A stretch of DNA of 36,685 bases from Actinomycetota bacterium (GCA_009698805.1 WLPL01000005.1:1-36685), one strand, 5' to 3'. Numbered from the stretch's first letter, positions 16,865-25,639 are shown. The notes: a model not told the origin generated them from the sequence alone. Numbers and translations: made by a program.

Positions 16865-17515
16865 TTGACCATTACTTTGGGGTTTTACGATTCGGCCATA
16901 GACTTTGGCTTGATGAGTGAAGAAGTAACACCGCTAGATGCCGAAGCAAAGCGTATCCAGTTTGAGGAGCAGGCCATGCCTCTAACGCCATACCTGTACG
17001 CAGCCGCTCTAAAAAATACCAGGGGAAACTACTACGACGCCGAAGACCTGGTTCAAGAAACCTTCATAAAGGCCTTCAAGGCCTGGCACCAGTTTGAGCA
17101 AGGCACCGAGCTGAAAAGCTGGCTCTCAACCATTTTGAAAAACACTTTCATCAACAAGTACAACAAGAAGATGAAAGACAAGGCCGTCGGAGGCCTAGAC
17201 GACCTCGAAGACTGGCAGTTGGGCTCCGCCGAGAGCATGAGCGCTGTCAAGGAGCTTTCGGCAGAGGTCGAATCGCTCAAAGCTCTTTCATCAAAAGAAG
17301 TCAATGCCGCGATGCGCGCACTTAGCCCCGAATTTCGTTCGGTGGTCTTCATGGCGATCGTCGAGCAGCTTTCGTACGCCGAAATAGCCGAACAACTGGA
17401 CGTTCCAATCGGCACCGTGATGAGCCGCCTGCACCGAGGCAAGGCAAAGCTACGCAAACTGTTAGCGGAATTCGCTAAATCAGAGGGGTACAACGTGGAA
17501 GGCGAAGAGTCATGA
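16865..17515 (+). CDS. sigH: ECF sigma factor, SigH/SigR type
   Basis: A 216-residue group IV sigma factor of the thiol-oxidative-stress class. Region 2 is visible as YYDAEDLVQETFIKAFKAWHQF, with KSWLSTILKNTFINKYNKK following, and region 4 as LSYAEIAEQLDVPIGTVMSRLHRGKAKLRKLL. It closely follows the remembered pattern of mycobacterial SigH and Streptomyces SigR. The next gene encodes a zinc anti-sigma factor overlapping it by ATGA, which settles the class. I use TTG 16865 because of the strong ribosome site; ATG 16913 (MSEEVTPLD) is a credible alternative. A consensus self-type promoter lies upstream, so positive autoregulation upon disulfide stress is expected. Confidence 0.93.
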   Translation: MTITLGFYDSAIDFGLMSEEVTPLDAEAKRIQFEEQAMPLTPYLYAAALKNTRGNYYDAEDLVQETFIKAFKAWHQFEQGTELKSWLSTILKNTFINKYNKKMKDKAVGGLDDLEDWQLGSAESMSAVKELSAEVESLKALSSKEVNAAMRALSPEFRSVVFMAIVEQLSYAEIAEQLDVPIGTVMSRLHRGKAKLRKLLAEFAKSEGYNVEGEES

Positions 17516-17769
17516 CCGAAAAGGTAATGAACTGCGAAGAAACCAAACGGCACGTTCACGAGTATCTGCAGAAAGAGCTGAGCGAGGCCGAGCTAGAGTC
17601 GATCACCACTCACATCGCCAACTGCGACCACTGCGAGTGGGAGTATGACTTTGAGGCCGCCCTCAACCGAACAATTCAGATGTCTTGCACCGAAACGCCG
17701 GCCGAGGAGATCGCCGAAAAGATTCTCGAGCGAATTCGTTCAATCGACCTAAACGACATTCAGCACTAG
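17512..17769 (+). CDS. rsrA: Zinc-binding anti-sigma factor, RsrA/RshA type
   Basis: An 85-residue ZAS-family anti-sigma factor that would hold the sigma factor inactive when reduced and release it after disulfide formation. The zinc ligands are His34-x3-Cys38-x2-Cys41 (HIANCDHC) with Cys8 near the N-terminus; a further Cys59 could take part in redox switching. It is cytosolic with no membrane segment, as in RsrA. The start overlaps the sigma gene stop by four bases, so the two products are made in balanced amounts. The 3' end overlaps the convergent SGNH-like gene by four bases. Confidence 0.93.
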   Translation: MTEKVMNCEETKRHVHEYLQKELSEAELESITTHIANCDHCEWEYDFEAALNRTIQMSCTETPAEEIAEKILERIRSIDLNDIQH

Positions 17770-18365
17770 GCTTCGGCTAGCCCCAGCCACTCGTTCCAAC
17801 CGCGGTTCAAAACCAGCCAGGCGATAAGCCCGTGCCCAACTTGACCGGGCACCCCGTTATCGGAATCGGCCATTTCGCTGCGCCAACCCTCGTGTTCGAC
17901 GAGTGGTTTGAAGCAGTCCACGAATGGGATCTGCCTTCTGGTAGCCACGTCTTCAAAACCCCAAGCTAGATGCTCGATTTCGGCGTTTTGCTCTTCGAAA
18001 CGGCTAGGAGCCGGCCCAACCACAAATGGCTCTAGGTGACGCTTGCGTGCATCGTCAAGGATGGTGGCAAGGTTGAGGCGACTTCGAGAGATCGAGATGC
18101 CGGCAGCTGGATCGGTGTTTCCGAGAGCGACAACCAAACGAATCTCGTCGGCTCCGCTAATTCGCCTCTCAACCTCACCCCACCAGCGTTCACCAAGTTG
18201 CGCGGTGGTTTCGTTCGGCACGGGCAGTGCGATGACTTCGAAGGTTAACTCGTCACTGAATGAGCGCGAAAGCACGCGTCCGAGCCAGCCCAAGCCTCGC
18301 GGGTCGCCGCTGGGGCTGACCAATAGGTCGCCCAGGACGATGATGCGAATGATTCGCTTAGCCAT
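17766..18365 (-). CDS. SGNH/GDSL-hydrolase-like protein lacking catalytic residues
   Basis: A 199-residue protein with the overall SGNH-hydrolase pattern: block I near the N-terminus (IVLGDLLVSPSGDPRGLGWLGRV), a block III-like VALGNTDPAAG, the conserved actinobacterial stretch SRSRLNLATILDDA, and a C-terminal block V region (DSDNGVPGQVGHG). The nucleophile Ser of GDS is Leu here, and the His expected in block V (DxxHP) appears to be Val. It may therefore be non-catalytic. It follows kgd by two bases and is probably cotranscribed with it. No signal peptide is present, so it is cytosolic. The function is unknown. Confidence 0.78.
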   Translation of the reverse strand: MAKRIIRIIVLGDLLVSPSGDPRGLGWLGRVLSRSFSDELTFEVIALPVPNETTAQLGERWWGEVERRISGADEIRLVVALGNTDPAAGISISRSRLNLATILDDARKRHLEPFVVGPAPSRFEEQNAEIEHLAWGFEDVATRRQIPFVDCFKPLVEHEGWRSEMADSDNGVPGQVGHGLIAWLVLNRGWNEWLGLAEA

Positions 18366-18367
18366 GG

Positions 18368-21300
18368 CTAGGCGTCGAACGCTCTCGCGACTAGGTCGGC
18401 CTGCTCGGCGGCATGGCGCTTAGCCGAACCTGTGGCAGGTGAAGCGCTCGCAGGTCGCGAAACCAGCTTCGCAACCTGTCCGTTCATGTACTTCGGCAGG
18501 AACAGGCCAATGTAGGTCCAAGGTCCTTGGTTGGCGGGTTCGTCCTGAGCCCAAACCAACTCGGCGTTCGGGTAACCGGCGTAAATCGACTTGATCTCGT
18601 CGACCGGGGTCGGGTAGAGCTGCTCGACGCGCACGATTGCGGTGTCGCGCGTGCCACGCTTCTCACTCTCGGCAAGAAGATCCCAGTAGACCTTGCCGGA
18701 GCAGAAGATGACCCGCTTGACGGCGTTTTTGTCTAGACCCTGTTGGTCATCAATTACAGGCATGAAGGTTCCGGTGGTGAAGTCTTCCACCGAGGACGAA
18801 GCCGCCTTCAGGCGAAGCATCGACTTAGGCGAGAAAACAATTAGCGGGCGACGAGGGGTGGTGTAGGCCTGTCGACGCAGCAGGTGAAAGTGCGAGGCCG
18901 GTGTCGATGGCTGAGCCACAGTCATGTTGTTTTCGGCGCAAAGCTGCAGGTAACGCTCGATGCGAGCCGAAGAGTGGTCTGGCCCCTGGCCCTCGTAGCC
19001 GTGCGGTAGTAGCAGGACGACACCGGAGTGCTGACCCCACTTCTGCTCGGCAGATGAGATGAACTCGTCGATGATCGTCTGGGCACCGTTGGCGAAGTCG
19101 CCGAACTGAGCCTCCCAGAGAACCAAAGCGTTTTCGTCTTCGACCGAGTAGCCGTATTCGAAGCCCATCGTTGCGTACTCGCTCAGGAGTGAGTCGTAGA
19201 TGTAGAACTTGGCTTGGTCGACGCTCAGGTTACGAAGCGGCATCCACTCCTGACCGTTGACCCGGTCGTGGAACACGGCGTGACGCTGCACAAATGTGCC
19301 GCGACGACTGTCTTGGCCGGCCATTCGAACACGCTTGCCCTCGACCAAGAGCGAACCGAAGGCCAGCAGTTCGCCGAATCCCCAGTCGATTCCGCCTTGG
19401 CGACTCATTTCGAGTCGCTTTTCGAGCAGTTGCTGGAGTTTTGGGTGAACGGTGAAGCCTGGCGGTTGGTTGTTGTGGGCGTTACCGATCAATTCGACAA
19501 CCTCGCGGGAGATCGCAGTTTCGTGCGCGATCACAGGGTGGTCGCTTGCGGTGGTGCCGATTCCAATCGGGCGAGGGGTCAGCTCCACCGGCTGCTGCAT
19601 CGCGGCATGCACCTCGGTGAAGGCATTTTCAAGCTGAGCTTGGAATGTGGCGTTTGCTGCTTCAAACTCTTCGCGAGTGATGTCGCCTCGGCCGACCAGC
19701 GATTCGAGGTAAAGCGTGCGAACCGAACGCTTGGCCTCGATCAGGTTGTACATCAGTGGCTGGGTCATCGAAGGGTCGTCGCCCTCGTTGTGACCACGGC
19801 GACGGTAGCAGACGAGGTCGATGATGACGTCCTTTTTGAAGGTCTCGCGGAACTCGAAGGCAAGTTGCGCCACACGAACCACGGCCTCCGGGTCATCGCC
19901 GTTCACGTGGAAGATCGGAACCTGGATTCCCTTGGCGATGTCGGTCGCGTAGGTCATCGAACGTGACTGACTTGGCGGGGTAGTGAAGCCAACCTGGTTG
20001 TTGATCACGATGTTGATGGTTCCGCCAACCTTGTAGCCGCGAAGCTGCGACATGTTGAGAACCTCGAAGACGACTCCCTGACCGGCGAAGGCTGAGTCGC
20101 CGTGAATCAGAACTGGCAGGAACGGGTAGACGCCTTCTGCGGTGCCATTGACCTGATCGACCTTGGCGCGAACGATTCCCTCAAGAACCGGGTTGACCGC
20201 TTCGAGGTGAGACGGGTTGGCCGCCAGGGTTACACCCACGGTTGCGCCGTTTGGTGCGGTGAAGGTGCCCTCGGTGCCCAGGTGATACTTGACGTCACCG
20301 GAACCTTGAACGGTCTTGGTGTCGATGTTGCCCTCGAACTCGCGGAAGACCTGCGCGTAGGTCTTGCCGGCGACGTTGGTGAGCACGTTGAGGCGACCAC
20401 GGTGAGCCATGCCGATGTTGACTTCACGAAGTCCGGAGTTAGCAGCTGCTTGCAAAATTGCGTCTAGGGCCGCGATGGTGGATTCGCCACCCTCTAGCGA
20501 GAAACGCTTCTGGCCGACGAACTTGGTCTGTAAGAAGGTTTCGAAAGCCTCGGATTCGTTGAGTTTTTCTAGAATGCGCAACTGCTCTTCGCGAGTTGGC
20601 TTGGCGTATGGGCGCTCGAGCTTGTCTTGGAACCACTGGCGCTGTTCCGGGTCCTGAATGTGCATGTACTCCACGCCGACGGTTCGGCAGTAGGAGTCGC
20701 GAAGGATCTTGTAGATTTCGCGGAACTGCATCTTCGACTTGCCGCCGAAGCCAGCGGTTTTGAACTCGCGGTCAAGATCCCACAGGCTCAAGTGGTGGCT
20801 CAGGATGTCGAGGTCAGGGTGCGAGCGTTGGACGTACTCGAGCGGGTCGATGTCGGCCATCAGGTGGCCGCGAACGCGGTAGGCGTTGATCATTTCCTGA
20901 ATGCGAGCAGCCTTCGAGCGGTCGTCGCTGTCGTCCTGCGAAAAGTCGCTGACCCACTTGACCGGCTCGTAAGGGATGCGCAGGTCGGAGAAGATTTCTT
21001 CGTAGAAACCGCGCTCGCCGAGCAATAGTTCGTGGATCTTCTTTAAAAACTCGCCCGAACCAGCGCCTTGGATCACCCGGTGGTCGTAGGTCGAGGTGAG
21101 AGTGATGGTCTTTGAGATGCCCATCTTGGCGAGGTGTTCCTCGCTCATGCCGGCAAATTCGGCAGGGTAGTCGAGAGCTCCAGCGCCGACGATGCAACCG
21201 GCACCCTTCATTAGGCGCGGAACCGAGTGAACAGTGCCAATGCCGCCAGGGTTGGTTAGCGAGATGGTCGAACCGGCAAAGTCGGTAGCGGTCAACTTAT

Positions 21301-22093
21301 TCTCGCGAGCACGCTTGACCAGTTCTTCGTAGGCTGCAAGGTATTCAGCAAAGTTGAGGCGTTCGGCCTTTTTGATGTTCGGCACTAGAAGAGCACGTGT
21401 GCCGTCTTCCTTCGGGATGTCGATTGCCAAGCCCATGTTGATGTGGGCCGGGCTAACTACCACTGGCTTCTCATCGACGATGTCGTAGAAGACGTTCTGG
21501 CTCGGGAACTCCTTGAGCGCGCGAATGATCGCGAAACCCAGGATGTGCGTGAACGAAACCTTGCCACCGCGGGTGCGGCCGAGGTGCGAATTGATGACGA
21601 TTCGGTTATCGATCAAAAGCTTGGCGGGGATTGTGCGAACGCTGGTTGCCGTTGGAACGCTCAGGGACGCGTCCATGTTGGTCACCAGCGACTTCTGCAT
21701 GCCCTTGAGGATCGTCACGGTGTCTTCGCCATCTTCGACGATGTCGATGGAACCCGTGACCGGTGCCTGTGCTGGAATCGGCTGTGGCCTTGGTTCAACA
21801 CGGGTGGTCTTAGCGATTATCTGGGTGTCGGTAGTTGGAGCGGCCTCTGTGACGGCTGCTGGCGGTGCGATTGTGGGGGTTGTTGCTGGATTACTGGTCT
21901 GCATCGAGTGGAAACGCTCGAGAATCGGCCACCACTCTTTATCGACGGCGTCGGGGTTCACCTTGTACTGTTCGTACATTTCTTCGACAAGCCATGCATT
22001 GGCTCCGAATTCGCCTTCGGCTTCTGGAGTTTGTCCTGGAGTCGACAGAGTAACCACCTCAAATTTTGTGCTGAACGACGTCGTTCCTGCCAC
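18368..22093 (-). CDS. kgd: Multifunctional 2-oxoglutarate decarboxylase/dehydrogenase E1-E2
   Basis: A 1241-residue actinobacterial fusion (Kgd/OdhA) running the 2-oxoglutarate step of the TCA cycle with thiamine diphosphate, as part of a mixed complex with pyruvate dehydrogenase components. The order is an OGDH N-terminal segment (about 28-60: FGANAWLVEEMYEQYK), a Pro/Thr-rich linker (66-112), an E2 acyltransferase domain without lipoyl domain (about 120-360, with STYDHRVIQGAGSG), then the E1 region (about 390-1241) with MAHRGRLNVL and the ThDP motif GDSAFAGQG to INNQVGFTT. A Gln replaces the usual Asp in the E2 HRxxxD motif, as I recall for this family. GTG 22093 is preceded by AGGCGGTAGG. 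A 14 bp palindrome lies in its first codons. Confidence 0.97.
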   Translation of the reverse strand: MAGTTSFSTKFEVVTLSTPGQTPEAEGEFGANAWLVEEMYEQYKVNPDAVDKEWWPILERFHSMQTSNPATTPTIAPPAAVTEAAPTTDTQIIAKTTRVEPRPQPIPAQAPVTGSIDIVEDGEDTVTILKGMQKSLVTNMDASLSVPTATSVRTIPAKLLIDNRIVINSHLGRTRGGKVSFTHILGFAIIRALKEFPSQNVFYDIVDEKPVVVSPAHINMGLAIDIPKEDGTRALLVPNIKKAERLNFAEYLAAYEELVKRARENKLTATDFAGSTISLTNPGGIGTVHSVPRLMKGAGCIVGAGALDYPAEFAGMSEEHLAKMGISKTITLTSTYDHRVIQGAGSGEFLKKIHELLLGERGFYEEIFSDLRIPYEPVKWVSDFSQDDSDDRSKAARIQEMINAYRVRGHLMADIDPLEYVQRSHPDLDILSHHLSLWDLDREFKTAGFGGKSKMQFREIYKILRDSYCRTVGVEYMHIQDPEQRQWFQDKLERPYAKPTREEQLRILEKLNESEAFETFLQTKFVGQKRFSLEGGESTIAALDAILQAAANSGLREVNIGMAHRGRLNVLTNVAGKTYAQVFREFEGNIDTKTVQGSGDVKYHLGTEGTFTAPNGATVGVTLAANPSHLEAVNPVLEGIVRAKVDQVNGTAEGVYPFLPVLIHGDSAFAGQGVVFEVLNMSQLRGYKVGGTINIVINNQVGFTTPPSQSRSMTYATDIAKGIQVPIFHVNGDDPEAVVRVAQLAFEFRETFKKDVIIDLVCYRRRGHNEGDDPSMTQPLMYNLIEAKRSVRTLYLESLVGRGDITREEFEAANATFQAQLENAFTEVHAAMQQPVELTPRPIGIGTTASDHPVIAHETAISREVVELIGNAHNNQPPGFTVHPKLQQLLEKRLEMSRQGGIDWGFGELLAFGSLLVEGKRVRMAGQDSRRGTFVQRHAVFHDRVNGQEWMPLRNLSVDQAKFYIYDSLLSEYATMGFEYGYSVEDENALVLWEAQFGDFANGAQTIIDEFISSAEQKWGQHSGVVLLLPHGYEGQGPDHSSARIERYLQLCAENNMTVAQPSTPASHFHLLRRQAYTTPRRPLIVFSPKSMLRLKAASSSVEDFTTGTFMPVIDDQQGLDKNAVKRVIFCSGKVYWDLLAESEKRGTRDTAIVRVEQLYPTPVDEIKSIYAGYPNAELVWAQDEPANQGPWTYIGLFLPKYMNGQVAKLVSRPASASPATGSAKRHAAEQADLVARAFDA
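22073..22086. other. 14 bp perfect palindrome at the 5' end of kgd
   Basis: GAACGACGTCGTTC spans bases 8-21 of the kgd coding sequence, 49 bases before the divergent CNNM start codon. About two perfect 14-mers would be expected by chance in a window this size, so only the position makes it a candidate operator. Confidence 0.3.
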
Positions 22094-22135
22094 CTAGCCT
22101 ACCGCCTGTTTGGCGAGGCTATGCTTAGAGAACAT

Positions 22136-23449
22136 ATGGATAATGCTTGGTGGATGCTCGCTCTGGGGGTTTTGCTGACCTTCGGCACTGGCGTTTTTGT
22201 GGCCAGCGAGTTTTCGATGGTCAGCCTCGAACGCAATGAGGTCGAGGCGCGCGCCGCCAAGGGCGAAAAGGGCCTTGCCTACACGATCCGGGCTCTCCGA
22301 AAAACCAGTACCCACCTCTCGGGAGCGCAACTAGGCATAACCCTGACCACCATGCTCACCGGCTTTTTGGCCGAGCCAGCTCTAGCCAAACTTCTCGGCC
22401 CGTCGCTTGCCCAGTTGGGTTGGAGTGCAGCCACCCAGAGAGCCGTTTCTCTAGTTCTGGGCATGATTATCGCGACCCTGTTTTCGACCGTAATTGGCGA
22501 ATTGGTGCCCAAAAAGCTCGCGCTAACACTGCCACTAAAGGTCAGCAAGGTCGTGGCCGGTTTTCAGCTCCTGTTCACCTGGTTGTTCACCTGGATGATT
22601 TTCATCTTGAACAAGACCGGCAACTCGATCGTGCGTCTCTTCGGCATCGAACCGAAAGAGGAACTGTCATCAACTAGGACGGCCGAGGAGCTCACCTCAC
22701 TGGTCAGGCGTTCGGCAATTCTCGGTGCACTCGACCAGCAAACGGCAACGCTGCTAACCAAGACCCTTGCTCTGAGTCAGCTCGTGGCCGCCGATGTGAT
22801 GACTCCGCGGCCTCGAATGCACAGCATCGATCGCGAATCTACCGTTGCCGACGTCATCGCGCTTTGCAACAAGACCGGTCACAGCAGGTTTCCGGTGCTC
22901 GATGGCTCTAGCGATGACGTAATCGGCGTGGTCCACGTCAAACAAGCCGCCGCGGTGCCTCGCGAAAAGCGTGCCAGCGTGCCCGTGAGTGCTATTTCAT
23001 CCGAGGCTTTACGTGTTCCCGAAACTATGCCGCTAGAGGCGCTAATGGTTGAGCTTCGTGGCAAAGGCCTTCAGCTCGCCATCGTGATCGACGAATACGG
23101 CGGCACAGCGGGTCTGGCAACACTCGAAGACCTGATCGAAGAACTGGTCGGCGAATTGGTAGACGAACACGACCGCGCTCGGGCTGGCATCACGAGGGGA
23201 GCTAACAGCTCGGTACTGTTCCCGGGCATGATCCGCCCGGACGAGTTGGCCGAGATGGCCGTGCGCGTGCCCGACGACGGCGCATACGAAACCGTAGCCG
23301 GCTACATCATGAGCAAGATCGGTCGAATCCCGGCGGTTGGCGACGAACTAGAGATCGATGGCGGAACCTTGCGCGTCGAGCGCATGGACGGCCGCCGCGT
23401 TGATCGCGTTCGATTCACTCCAGCTGTCGAGGAGGTGCAGAATGACTAA
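22136..23449 (+). CDS. CNNM/CorC-type membrane protein (hemolysin C family)
   Basis: A 437-residue protein with an N-terminal DUF21/CNNM transmembrane domain (about 1-185, including GVFVASEFSMVSLERNEVEARAAKG-type sequence), a CBS pair (about 205-330, with DVMTPRPRMHSI and GHSRFPVLDGSSDD), the helix LEDLIEELVGELVDEHD, and a C-terminal CorC/HlyC domain (about 345-430). Such proteins are linked to magnesium or cobalt export, though hemolysin annotations persist. I use ATG 22136 (MDNAWWML), with ATG 22121 as an alternative; the much longer upstream open frame is antisense to kgd. Its stop overlaps the next paralogue by eight bases. Confidence 0.88.
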   Translation: MDNAWWMLALGVLLTFGTGVFVASEFSMVSLERNEVEARAAKGEKGLAYTIRALRKTSTHLSGAQLGITLTTMLTGFLAEPALAKLLGPSLAQLGWSAATQRAVSLVLGMIIATLFSTVIGELVPKKLALTLPLKVSKVVAGFQLLFTWLFTWMIFILNKTGNSIVRLFGIEPKEELSSTRTAEELTSLVRRSAILGALDQQTATLLTKTLALSQLVAADVMTPRPRMHSIDRESTVADVIALCNKTGHSRFPVLDGSSDDVIGVVHVKQAAAVPREKRASVPVSAISSEALRVPETMPLEALMVELRGKGLQLAIVIDEYGGTAGLATLEDLIEELVGELVDEHDRARAGITRGANSSVLFPGMIRPDELAEMAVRVPDDGAYETVAGYIMSKIGRIPAVGDELEIDGGTLRVERMDGRRVDRVRFTPAVEEVQND

Positions 23450-24482
23450 CCCGTGGGATGGCATCGGCTGGTTCTTCATACTGCTACTCGGCAATGCTTT
23501 CTTTGTCGCTGCCGAGTTCGCTTTGATCTCGGCAAGGCGCGCCCAGATCGAGCCGCGTGCCGAGGCCGGTAGTCGCCCGGCGCAAATCACCATCAAGTCG
23601 ATGGAGAAGGTTTCGTTGATGCTGGCAACCATTCAGCTCGGCGTAACCATTTGCTCGCTACTAATTTTGGTGATCGTCGAACCGAGCATCCACCAGCTGC
23701 TCGAAGGGCCGTTGGCTGGCCTCGGGCTCACCGAAGGCGCCGCAACCGGAGTTGCCTTCGGTATCACGCTCGTTGTCGTCTCTTTCATGCACGTGGTCGT
23801 AGGTGAAATGGTGCCGAAAAACATCTCGTTCTCAATCCCCGAGCGTGCCGCGTTGGTTTTGGTGCCACCGCTTTATCTAATCGCTCTGGTCATGCGTCCA
23901 CTGGTTTGGTCGCTGAACGCACTGGCCAACCTGATCTTGCGAATCTTCGGCGTCAAAGCTGCCGACGAGGCAAACAGCGCCTACACGATCGATCAGGTCG
24001 AGGACATCGTCTCGCACTCCACCCGTGAGGGCGTGCTAAACGACGCTTCCGGCGCGATCAGCAACACCTTCGAGTTCACCGAAAAACGGGTGGTCGACGT
24101 GGCCGTTGCCACCAACCGGGTCGTTAGTTTTGACGAGACCGTCACCCCGCGTGAAATCGAGCAAGCAGTCGCCAAATACGGCTTCTCGCGCTACCCACTA
24201 ACCGACGACTCGGGTGACTTTGTCGGCTACCTTCACCTCAAGGACGTCCTAGACCTCCGCGACGACGAGGTGGACGAAAAGATACCAGCCAAGCGAATTC
24301 GCACCCTTATTTCGCTACCGGCCTCGATGGAACTCGAGGACGCGCTGGCTTCGATGCGTCGAGTCGGAGCCCACATGGCGAGATCCTTCGACCGTGCCGG
24401 CAATGTCAAGGGAGTGCTTTTTCTAGAAGACATCCTCGAAGAGTTGGTTGGCGAAGTTCAAGACGCCACCAGGCGTGACTAG
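23442..24482 (+). CDS. CNNM-type membrane protein lacking the CorC domain
   Basis: A 346-residue paralogue of the preceding gene: DUF21/CNNM membrane domain (about 5-195, with GNAFFVAAEFALISARRAQIEPRA-type start and MHVVVGEMVPKNISF), then a CBS pair (about 215-330) and the terminal helix FLEDILEELVGEVQD. It stops there, so the C-terminal CorC/HlyC domain present in its neighbour is absent. The ATG at 23442 follows a strong GAGGAGGTG and overlaps the upstream stop by eight bases. The two probably work as a pair, perhaps a heterodimeric transporter or regulator of divalent cation flux. Confidence 0.87.
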   Translation: MTNPWDGIGWFFILLLGNAFFVAAEFALISARRAQIEPRAEAGSRPAQITIKSMEKVSLMLATIQLGVTICSLLILVIVEPSIHQLLEGPLAGLGLTEGAATGVAFGITLVVVSFMHVVVGEMVPKNISFSIPERAALVLVPPLYLIALVMRPLVWSLNALANLILRIFGVKAADEANSAYTIDQVEDIVSHSTREGVLNDASGAISNTFEFTEKRVVDVAVATNRVVSFDETVTPREIEQAVAKYGFSRYPLTDDSGDFVGYLHLKDVLDLRDDEVDEKIPAKRIRTLISLPASMELEDALASMRRVGAHMARSFDRAGNVKGVLFLEDILEELVGEVQDATRRD

Positions 24483-25549
24483 CTTTTGGGGAACTTACCG
24501 CGTTCGTACTGAACCGGCCAGTGAACCTCAACGCCTAGCTCTGCGGCTGCTCGAAGCGGCCAGTGCGGGTCGCGAAGCGCCGCACGCCCGAGCATGATCA
24601 CCTCGACCTCACCGCGCTGCAAAATCTCTTCGGCCTGTTGGGCATCGGTGATCTGACCAACCGCGGTAACCGGCTCGGCCACTCGTTCTGCGATGAACTC
24701 CGAGAGCGGAACCTGGTAACCAGGGCCCGAGGGAATCTGAACGCCGGTGATTAGGCCACCCGAGGAGATGTCGAACAGGTCGGCGCCAGCCTCGGCGCAC
24801 CACTTTGCGACCTCGGCCGTCTGGGTTTCGTCCCAGCCTCCCTCTCGATAATCGGTCGCCGAAAAGCGAATGAATAGTGGGACGTCGTTACCAACGGCTG
24901 CGCGAATAGCGCTCACGGTCTCGATCAGAAGGCGGGCACGATTTTCGAGCGAGCCGCCGTATTCGTCTTCGCGGTGGTTTGAAAGCGGCGATAGGAACTG
25001 GTGCATCAGATAGCCGTGAGCCGCGTGAATCTCGAGAGCCTCGAAGCCGGCCGCGATTGCGTTCTTCGCACCGGTCACAAACGCGTCCACGATTCCGCGC
25101 AATTCTGATGTTTCGAGGGCGCGTGGCGCAAAGTAACCGGTGAACGCCTCATCGGTCGAAGAAACCGTCTGCCAACCGCCGTCGGCAAGCGTGATCGAGC
25201 CCGAGCCATCACGGTGGGTCGATGCCTTGCGCCCGGCGTGAGCGAGCTGAATGGCTGGAACCGCGCCTTGAGACTTCACGAACGCCGTGATGGGCTTCCA
25301 AGCCGCTACCTGCTCCGCACTCCAAATGCCAGTGCACCAAGGCGTTATGCGGCCGTCAGCGCGGACCGCTGTAGCCTCGACGATTACGACTCCCGCGCCA
25401 CCGAGGGCCAACGAACCGAGGTGTGCCATGTGAAAATCGCCGACAACGCCGTCCTTGTTCTCGCAGGAATACATGCACATCGGGGCAATCCAAGCGCGAT
25501 TTTTGGCTGTGATCCCACGAATGGTTAGCGGGCTGAAGAGTTTGGTCAT
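24479..25549 (-). CDS. Old yellow enzyme family NADH:flavin oxidoreductase (YqjM-like)
   Basis: A 356-residue FMN-dependent TIM-barrel ene-reductase of the OYE family, closest in pattern to YqjM-type (thermophilic-like) members. Features: APMCMYSCENKDGV near residue 25, with the Cys that tunes the flavin; the catalytic HAAHGYLMHQFLSP; the sequence NHREDEYGGSLENRARL; and the C-terminal FMN phosphate loop VIMLGRAALRDP. It would reduce activated C=C bonds of electrophiles with NAD(P)H. I chose ATG 25549 (MTKLFSPL), with GGAAG about eight bases upstream. It is convergent with the CNNM gene, their stops overlapping. The physiological substrate is unknown. Confidence 0.93.
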   Translation of the reverse strand: MTKLFSPLTIRGITAKNRAWIAPMCMYSCENKDGVVGDFHMAHLGSLALGGAGVVIVEATAVRADGRITPWCTGIWSAEQVAAWKPITAFVKSQGAVPAIQLAHAGRKASTHRDGSGSITLADGGWQTVSSTDEAFTGYFAPRALETSELRGIVDAFVTGAKNAIAAGFEALEIHAAHGYLMHQFLSPLSNHREDEYGGSLENRARLLIETVSAIRAAVGNDVPLFIRFSATDYREGGWDETQTAEVAKWCAEAGADLFDISSGGLITGVQIPSGPGYQVPLSEFIAERVAEPVTAVGQITDAQQAEEILQRGEVEVIMLGRAALRDPHWPLRAAAELGVEVHWPVQYERGKFPKS

Positions 25550-25627
25550 CTGATTTTCTTCCATGATTCATTGGCTAGGGCAGCTCGAGCTCTTCTCGGG
25601 TTCGGGTTCTGGCTCACTCCTCAAGCC

Positions 25628-25633
25628 TAGACT
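25628..25633 (+). promoter_or_regulatory. Candidate -10 for a leaderless transcript
   Basis: TAGACT followed by six bases and then the ATG of the GT87-like gene; no Shine-Dalgarno is visible. The same spacing is seen before mmsA and ung. Confidence 0.45.
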
Positions 25634-25639
25634 TACAAA

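Noticed and set aside
19214-19966. A 250-codon plus-strand frame antisense to kgd
   Set aside because: It mirrors highly conserved kgd codons, has no ribosome site, and shows no domain; antisense shadow.
22073-22086. LexA/SOS box
   Set aside because: The palindrome has GAAC and GTTC separated by six bases, not the four of the actinobacterial LexA site, and neither neighbour is an SOS gene.
21443-22135. A long plus-strand open frame extending the first CNNM gene upstream by about 230 codons
   Set aside because: It is antisense to the kgd 5' region, its translation is Cys/Trp-rich and unlike any membrane protein, and family members start near MDNAWWML at 22136.
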